A DNA stretch of 59,311 bases from Methanobacteriota archaeon (GTDB lineage Archaea > Halobacteriota > Methanosarcinia > Methanosarcinales > Methanosarcinaceae). The position numbers and the translations under genes are program-made. The stretch covers positions 1 through 59,311 of the forward strand of contig JAEWQJ010000006.1 of the NCBI GenBank assembly GCA_023399215.1, in the 5' to 3' direction. The notes under the pieces were generated by a model. It did no database searches and had not been told where the DNA came from. It was given only the letters and a program-made list of their open reading frames with translations. The stretch's first letter is position 1. Every line of letters begins with the position of its first letter. Of this stretch, positions 53,688 through 59,311 are shown piece by piece.

Positions 53688-54893
53688 TTATTTCGAAGCT
53701 TTCTCTAAAAGCTCTGAGTATATATCCACAGTCTTTTTTGCATGGGCTTCCCAGGTTAGTCCTCTCTGAATTATGCTTTTACGCCCGAGCTTCCCCATGT
53801 TTTCTCTCTGGCTTTTATTCTCAAGCAGTTTATTAATTTTTCTGGATAATTCTCCAGGATTTTTTGCTGGTACTAGATACCCTGTTTCTCCATCAACCAT
53901 AAGTTCAGGTATCCCTCCAACATCGGTTGCTACAACCGGGACCTCACAGGCAAGGGCTTCGAGTACTACATTTGGTCTACCTTCAGAAAGAGATGGCAAT
54001 ACGAGGATATCCGAAGCTGAGATCCAGAGCGGGATGTTCTCATGGTTTACAGGCCCAGTGAATCTAATGTGATCTGCAATTTTTAGCTCTTGTGCTCGTT
54101 TTTCCAGACCTTTTCTCAGGCCATCGTCCCTGCCTACCATAAAAAGATCGGTGTTCGTGTTCACAAAATCCTTTGCAGCTTCAATCAGGTAATCCACACC
54201 TTTTATTTTTCTAAGGGCTCCAACAAATAGGACGATATTCTTATCTTGCGGCAAGTTTAACAGATTCCTTGCATGTGCTTTTCCTGCAGGTTTGAACTTT
54301 ACGGTGTCAACACCGTTTGGAACCACATGGACTTTCTCTTCGTTTATTCCCAGATTTACGATGTGGAGCTTAAGATCCTCGCTGACAGAAAGGATCTTAT
54401 CTGCAAAATTCATTGCCTCTATAATCTGCTTTGATGTATAGGAACCTTCATAAGCAACTTTTCTTTCGATTGTCCCGAGTGCACTTATTACGAGAGGAAC
54501 TTTCCATTTCTTTGCAAGTTTCATCATCCCATATCCGTCAGGATATGAAAAGTGTGCGTGGATTAGGTCTGGCTCTGGCTTTATATTTTTGAGTGCGTAA
54601 TCGAAAATGAAATGAGAGTACGAAAACCCTGTTATGGGATAAAAATATTTTTTTGGGACAGCATATATATAACGTGGATAGTGAAGGTCATATTTTTCTG
54701 TATGCTCAATCCGCGGCAGTTTAAAAAAGTTATGATATGGAAATGCGGAAAAGGGAAGGACGAAGGGTTTTGGAGAGATAACAGTAACATCTACGCCCTG
54801 GTTTGCAATTGAGTCTATACTCTGTTTTATGAATGTCCCAAGTTGAGGGTAATACCTGTTAGGAAATTCCTGACATGCTTCCAGTACTTTCAT
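53688..54893 (-). CDS. GT4 family glycosyltransferase (copy 1)
   Basis: A 401-residue GT-B enzyme. Acceptor-side loop FPNRYYPQLGTFIKQSIDSI, donor-side VLFVGALRKIKGVDYLIEAA, and EX7E motif in LPSLSEGRPNVVLEALACEV followed by PVVATDVGGIPELMVDGETG. Fits the mannosyl/glucosyl transferase group of GT4. Convergent with the large membrane protein. Start ATG 54893 (MKVLEACQEF) has no obvious ribosome binding site. Confidence 0.9.
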   Translation of the reverse strand: MKVLEACQEFPNRYYPQLGTFIKQSIDSIANQGVDVTVISPKPFVLPFSAFPYHNFFKLPRIEHTEKYDLHYPRYIYAVPKKYFYPITGFSYSHFIFDYALKNIKPEPDLIHAHFSYPDGYGMMKLAKKWKVPLVISALGTIERKVAYEGSYTSKQIIEAMNFADKILSVSEDLKLHIVNLGINEEKVHVVPNGVDTVKFKPAGKAHARNLLNLPQDKNIVLFVGALRKIKGVDYLIEAAKDFVNTNTDLFMVGRDDGLRKGLEKRAQELKIADHIRFTGPVNHENIPLWISASDILVLPSLSEGRPNVVLEALACEVPVVATDVGGIPELMVDGETGYLVPAKNPGELSRKINKLLENKSQRENMGKLGRKSIIQRGLTWEAHAKKTVDIYSELLEKASK

Positions 54894-55098
54894 AATCTTT
54901 TGCTCGTTTTCGCTTCGGATGCATCAAAAGCAGACAGAGGAGATAATTAATCCTATAAATACTTCTCTGCAAAATGTATTAAATTCTTGTCCATGGGTTT
55001 TATACTAAACCCTCTTCCTTAAACTGGAATAAATAATAAAAAAAGCTATGGGATAAACTAATTAACTACTTTTGCTATTCTGGTAACCGGATACCATT

Positions 55099-56283
55099 AT
55101 GTTTAAAAAAGTAAATAATATTTTCCTGGTTTATTACGGCTCATTTAATACTAAATCAGGTTCGAATGTCCACATTCTTGAACTTCTAAGAAATTTAAAA
55201 AAATATACTGATATAGTCCTGTTTGCACCCGGACAGAAGAGTGTAGACCGTACTCTTCCAGGGATAAAATGCGTGCCTGTAATAGACAATAAATATCTTG
55301 TACAGCCCTCTTACGAATTCATGCTTTCTTTTTACCTTCTTTATTCTTGTATAAGAAATAGGCCTGACGTGCTCTATCTTCGCCAGAATTCTTTTCCGTT
55401 CTTTCCCATATTTCTATGTAAAATTTTAAAAATTCCTTCAATAGTAGAAGTCAATGGGATAGTTCTGGATGAGTTAAAGGTCGATCCAAATTCGCAGTCT
55501 TTTGCGTATAGAGTTTTTTCTCATCTTGCACTCCGGTCTGAGAACTTTAATTACAGGCATTGCGACAGAATTGTTTCTGTCACGGATAAGCTCAGGGACG
55601 AACTCGTGAGACTATACTCTGTTCCTGAGAGTAAAATCTATGTTATTAACAATGGGGCAAATACCGATGTATTCAAGCCTCTTGGTTTAGAGCAGACAAG
55701 AAAAAAACTGCAGCTTGAAAACTCAAAAAAGTATGTCTGCTTTGTAGGGAATCTTGCAGCATGGCAGGGAGTTGAATTTCTCATTCATGCTTCTCCTTTA
55801 ATTCTGGAGAAATGCCCTGATACTCATTTCCTTATTGTCGGGGATGGAGTTATGAAGGATAAATTGATGGAAATGACTTCCAGGTTAGGGCTTTCGGATA
55901 AATTTACTTTCACCGGAAGAATACCCTATGAACAAGTTCCTCTCTACATTAACGCGGCCGATGTTTGCGTTGCTCCTTTCATCAAGGAAAGGAACTCAAA
56001 AATAGGACTTTCGGCGTTGAAAACTTATGAGTACCTTGCCTGTGGGAAGCCGATTGTGGCAAGCGGTATTTCAGGAGTCAAAGATTTAATTGAAGCTTCA
56101 GATGGCGGAATTTCCGTAACTCCCGAAGATCCTGAACAACTTGCGACTGCTGTAGTCAGATTACTTCTCGATGAAAATACCCGAGCCCTTATGGGAGAGA
56201 AAGGCCGAAGATATGTCGTTGAGAATCATAGCTGGGATGGAGTTGCAAGAAAAATTCTGGACATATGCAAAGATATCATTTAA
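55099..56283 (+). CDS. GT4 family glycosyltransferase (copy 2)
   Basis: A 394-residue GT-B enzyme. N-terminal YYGSFNTKSGSNVHILELLR, donor-side VCFVGNLAAWQGVEFLIHAS, FTGRIPYEQVPLYINAADVC, the acidic motif region LSALKTYEYLACGKPIVASG, and the C terminus EKGRRYVVENHSWDGVARKI. The Glu of the EX7E motif is partly displaced (KERNSKIGLSALKTYEYLA). A decayed relative of its 3' end lies at 58484-58646, beyond the beta-helix gene. Confidence 0.9.
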   Translation: MFKKVNNIFLVYYGSFNTKSGSNVHILELLRNLKKYTDIVLFAPGQKSVDRTLPGIKCVPVIDNKYLVQPSYEFMLSFYLLYSCIRNRPDVLYLRQNSFPFFPIFLCKILKIPSIVEVNGIVLDELKVDPNSQSFAYRVFSHLALRSENFNYRHCDRIVSVTDKLRDELVRLYSVPESKIYVINNGANTDVFKPLGLEQTRKKLQLENSKKYVCFVGNLAAWQGVEFLIHASPLILEKCPDTHFLIVGDGVMKDKLMEMTSRLGLSDKFTFTGRIPYEQVPLYINAADVCVAPFIKERNSKIGLSALKTYEYLACGKPIVASGISGVKDLIEASDGGISVTPEDPEQLATAVVRLLLDENTRALMGEKGRRYVVENHSWDGVARKILDICKDII

Positions 56284-56638
56284 TTATCTCTTTATAACTT
56301 GTAAAAAGGAAAGTCTACAGCTTTATTCATGGATGCATTCATAAAACAAACACAGGCTGAGAAAGTAATTTTATAACCTACGGCATTTTCTGGCCTGAGT
56401 TGACTACCAATCTTCAACCTGCAATTTTTCATTATTTTATATATTACAGCTCTGCCGTAACAGAGTCAGGCAATTTATGATATTTATCTTAGTCACACTA
56501 CTTACTGCAAGGATTTTTAGAAACTGACAATAAATTTACTCTTTTTCTCAATTTGCAAAATTTTGTCAAAATGTGAGTAATAACTCATAAATTCATAATT
56601 TTTTAGTAACTGCTGTTAAATTTCATGACTGTGAACAG
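56284..56638. other. AT-rich spacer after GT4 copy 2
   Basis: 355 bases without a supported gene, repeat or RNA structure. Confidence 0.45.
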
Positions 56639-56817
56639 TGTTACTACACAAATATCTATCTAACAGAAATAATTATAAATTTTGTTTTGATTTATACTAA
56701 ATGATTTCGATGTTACAACAGGGATTAGTAATCTTTTTATTGATAGGTTGTCTTATCCTTGAAAACGTTATTATATATTTACTCTTCACGCTTTCCGAAA
56801 TTAATTTGTGTATATAA
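56639..56817 (+). pseudogene. Relict 5' end of a second beta-helix protein gene
   Basis: The 121 bases at about 56641-56761 align without gaps to 56938-57058, the leader and signal-peptide region of the beta-helix gene, at about 88 of 121 positions. Reading frame is kept: ATG 56701 gives MISMLQQGLVIFLLIGCLIL, matching MKSMLKRELGILFLVCFLIL at ATG 56999. It then diverges and stops at 56817. The upstream leader (actacacaaatat) is shared too. Best read as the surviving head of a tandem paralog whose body was lost. Confidence 0.75.
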
Positions 56818-56998
56818 AGCCTTCAAATTCTTAAAGAATCTAACGTTTTCAATATCTTGTCCAGTATACCCGAAAATATATGTGAATTTCTCCAAATTCT
56901 TAGTAATATATTATCAATTTTTTAGAGGTGTGAATACGTCACTACACAAATATTTAATTATCCAAAATATTAATAAATTTCATTCTGATCACTTTCAT

Positions 56999-58474
56999 AT
57001 GAAATCGATGTTAAAACGAGAATTAGGAATCCTTTTCTTGGTATGTTTCCTTATTCTTGCACTCGTTCCTACTGCTTTATGCCGAAGCCCTGCACCAACT
57101 GTTTATGTTGCAGGGGACGGTAGTGGAGATTTTAACTGCGATGGGAAAGATGATCATGTACAGATAAATCAGGCTCTTAAGTTTGTGGCCGATAATTCTG
57201 AATATACCACTGTTCACCTTAAAGGTCCTTTTACGTATGTTATTGACGATACTCTTCTCATCGGCAGCAATACTATTCTTGAAGGGGATTCAAACGCTGT
57301 TATCAAGCTGGTTGATCACGCAGGCTGGGTTACGATGAAACCTTTGATCCAGCAGATGAGCAGTTCCGGAAATAATAATATTGTAATAAGAGGGTTTGAG
57401 GTCAATGTGAACCATGACGGTAACACCGAGTTCGCTAAGGGTAAAGGGTACTATAATGTGATGTACTTCCTTTATTGTAAGAATGTAACCGTATGCGATA
57501 TGTATATGCACGATGGTCACGGAGACGGGCTGAGGATAAAATACGGAAGCAATATTCAATTTTACAATAACAGGATATACAAGCTTGGACACGACGGTCT
57601 GTTTGCAATTCAGTGTCAGAATGTAGAGGCTTGGAATAATACAATAACCTGCAGGACTAACAGTGGTCTTAGAATCTGGAACTCGAACCACGTAAAATTC
57701 CATGATAATGTAATCGATTCTTTCTATCACTGGAGTGCAGGCGGGCCAGGGATTCAGGTAGAAAAGTCTGCAGGTACTATGGATGATATTGATATCTACA
57801 ATAATAGAATCAATAACACCTATGGTCCTGGAATCTGGCTTTTCAACTATGATACCTCTACTACCAAAGACGAGGGGAAAAATATCCATATTCATCACAA
57901 TGTCTTCTACAGCACAGGCACTAATCCTAGCATTACATGGGTTGGGGGTATCTTGGGAAGTGGATTCCATGATACACTCATAGAAAATAATGTCTTTGAC
58001 AGTGCATATAATGTTGCCATTGTCAGCATGAGTCCTGATGGTTTTTTCTCAGATTATACGTCAAAATACACAACAATTGTCCGCAATAATATAATTGTAA
58101 ATACCCAGAAGCGTACAAAAAGCCCGAGCGGAACAGGATACGGAATTGCTAATTACCTCCCGGAAACACATTCCTTTGAGATTGCATATAATTGCCTTTA
58201 CAATAACGCAGCGGGTAATTATAAAAACTGCATCTCGAAAGCCGATATCCACATAAGGCCATTATTTGTAGACCAGGAAAACCATGATTATCATCTTCAA
58301 TCAAGAGGTGGAAGTTGGGACGGGAAAACCTGGGTTAAATACAAAGTGAGTTCTCCATGTATTGATTCCGGATATCCATCCTCTGACTATTCCAATGAAC
58401 CTGAAGATAATGGAAACAGAATCAATATTGGGAGGTATGGAAACACAGTCTATGCATCGAAGTCAAAGCACTGA
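56999..58474 (+). CDS. Secreted right-handed parallel beta-helix protein
   Basis: A 491-residue protein with a signal peptide (KSMLKRELGILFLVCFLILA, cut near ALC-RSP) and then PTVYVAGDGSGDFNCDGKDD, the usual opening of pectate-lyase-like folds. Beta-helix coils repeat through residues 110-400: NIQFYNNRIYKLGHDGLFAI, NVEAWNNTITCRTNSGLRIW, DIDIYNNRINNTYGPGIWLF, NIHIHHNVFYSTGTNPSITW, each with NNxI/V turns. ATG 56999 is set by the signal peptide; the frame is open upstream from 56759. Methanosarcina secretes beta-helix disaggregatase-type enzymes that cut the methanochondroitin coat. Membership in that group is possible but unproven. Confidence 0.85.
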   Translation: MKSMLKRELGILFLVCFLILALVPTALCRSPAPTVYVAGDGSGDFNCDGKDDHVQINQALKFVADNSEYTTVHLKGPFTYVIDDTLLIGSNTILEGDSNAVIKLVDHAGWVTMKPLIQQMSSSGNNNIVIRGFEVNVNHDGNTEFAKGKGYYNVMYFLYCKNVTVCDMYMHDGHGDGLRIKYGSNIQFYNNRIYKLGHDGLFAIQCQNVEAWNNTITCRTNSGLRIWNSNHVKFHDNVIDSFYHWSAGGPGIQVEKSAGTMDDIDIYNNRINNTYGPGIWLFNYDTSTTKDEGKNIHIHHNVFYSTGTNPSITWVGGILGSGFHDTLIENNVFDSAYNVAIVSMSPDGFFSDYTSKYTTIVRNNIIVNTQKRTKSPSGTGYGIANYLPETHSFEIAYNCLYNNAAGNYKNCISKADIHIRPLFVDQENHDYHLQSRGGSWDGKTWVKYKVSSPCIDSGYPSSDYSNEPEDNGNRINIGRYGNTVYASKSKH

Positions 58475-58483
58475 TGCACCGAT

Positions 58484-58646
58484 ATATTTATTGTTTCTCC
58501 GATCGCAAGTCCAGATGCCCGAGGTTACATTAATAAATTAACATTGGAAGTGCCTTAGCCGTTATGGAAAAACTAGATACATCGTTGAGAATCATAACAG
58601 GGAGGGAATTGAAAAAGTTCTGTATAACTTCAACGATATAATTTGA
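58484..58646 (+). pseudogene. Relict 3' end of a GT4 glycosyltransferase gene
   Basis: Pieces in shifting frames recover a GT4 C terminus: FIVSPIASPDARGYINKLTL, then LAVMEK, then RYIVENHNREGIEKVLYNFN ending DII-stop at 58646. The intact gene at 55099 ends RRYVVENHSWDGVARKILDI-CKDII, and the shared DNA run gttgagaatcata supports common descent. At least two frameshifts and a stop break it. It starts about ten bases after the beta-helix stop. Confidence 0.75.
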
Positions 58647-59311
58647 TAGTGTTCTTTAATGATAGTGGGACATATTGTCTCAAAATGATATTCACTTCTA
58701 TAATTGGGATAATTCATTGGTGATAAGGGTAAAAACCTGCATAAATTTTGGGATGATTTCCGTCTGAATTAAGTCAAAAATATCCCTCCCAATTATAGAA
58801 ATTGTTAGAGTTTAAAGACCTAGTATAAATTTAAATAAAGCTGTTTCTGACTTACGTTTTTGTCCAGAATCTTCATAGGCTCCTCTTACAATTTCAAAAA
58901 CTGGATAAAAATTTAAAAAGGCTGTCCAAATACTTTTATAACATTAAAATATTGTTTATAATGTGGACTATAGAAATCTAATCAAAGGCTAATACTCAAT
59001 TTATTCTCTATGTTTCGGGGGGAACTTCGGTGAATTCGAGTTATTGGCCTGAAAGAAAAGGAGATTTCTTTTGGATCCTTTATTTGCTCCTTTAATAGGG
59101 TTCAGTAGCTTTTGCTATGAGCAACTTCTCTTATAATTTCTATAGCCTTGAATGTTTGAGAGTGAATACTATTTGAAAAATCTTATTCAACATTCCGTGA
59201 ACTGAGCAAGAAATTTGTCTAATTATTTGGCAGACAATTTTAATTTTTGTAGACACACGGGTACTTTTTACCCGGTTCTTACTCTATCAATTTATTAATA
59301 AGTTTTTATAG
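58647..59311. other. Gene-free right end
   Basis: 665 bases. A short minus-strand stretch around 58850-58925 reads FYPVFEIVRGAYEDSGQKRK between stops and could be a fragment of a lost gene, but I cannot name it. No other gene, repeat or RNA recognised. Confidence 0.4.

Noticed and set aside
56759..56998. 80-residue N-terminal extension of the beta-helix protein
   Set aside because: It would bury the signal peptide internally. The start at 56999 gives a normal signal peptide, and the relict copy upstream keeps the same start position.

Overview
This window is almost certainly a chromosome segment of a Methanosarcina species. It carries methanogen or Methanosarcinales hallmark genes (methanogenesis marker protein 14, MptA GTP cyclohydrolase, chromosomal protein MC1, RaSEA archaeosine enzyme, an Hps-RraA fusion, DUF1673, DUF5788 and DUF1616 families), has moderate to low GC with long AT-rich intergenic regions, and uses archaeal promoters (TATA boxes, several apparently leaderless starts) together with GGAGGTGA-type ribosome binding sites. 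I see no tRNA, rRNA, CRISPR array or intact transposase.

Region 1 (1-20.4 kb) is mostly housekeeping. It starts with a secreted Cys-rich repeat protein whose gene runs into a coding minisatellite at the window edge. Then come a CbiA/CfbB-type a,c-diamide synthase, a VOC protein, MMP14 facing a DUF2098 gene, mptA, MC1, argB, a GNAT acetyltransferase, RaSEA, guaAb, a RecQ helicase with HRDC and HTH_40 domains, the hps-rraA fusion (apparently starting at ATA), and pyrB-pyrI flanked by two DUF5788 paralogs.

Region 2 (20.5-26.6 kb) is accessory. Seven consecutive DUF1673 small membrane proteins, all carrying the N-terminal signature IKKLMGWCPNAK or a close variant, lie head to tail and largely translationally coupled behind an HTH regulator with a Cys cluster. 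A frameshifted winged-helix gene and an orphan membrane protein follow on the other strand. This array is the best candidate for an undescribed system in the window.

Region 3 (26.7-31 kb) holds a MITE-like element, the rps17e-dapA-dapB operon, a small membrane protein and a DUF1624-type membrane acyltransferase.

Region 4 (31-58.6 kb) is a surface-glycan island. It has two DUF1616-CPBP pairs and a third lone DUF1616 gene, a nucleotide-sugar epimerase, three GT2 and two GT4 glycosyltransferases, a flippase, a large multi-pass membrane protein, and a five-gene operon resembling the bacterial WbpD-WbpE-WbpB-WbpA route to diacetamido-uronic acid sugars plus a polysaccharide deacetylase. It ends with a secreted parallel beta-helix protein. 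The island shows gene duplication and decay: a relict 5' end lies upstream of the beta-helix gene, a relict GT4 3' end lies just after it, and one GT2 has lost the second Asp of its DxD motif. A second copy of the MITE lies inside the island.
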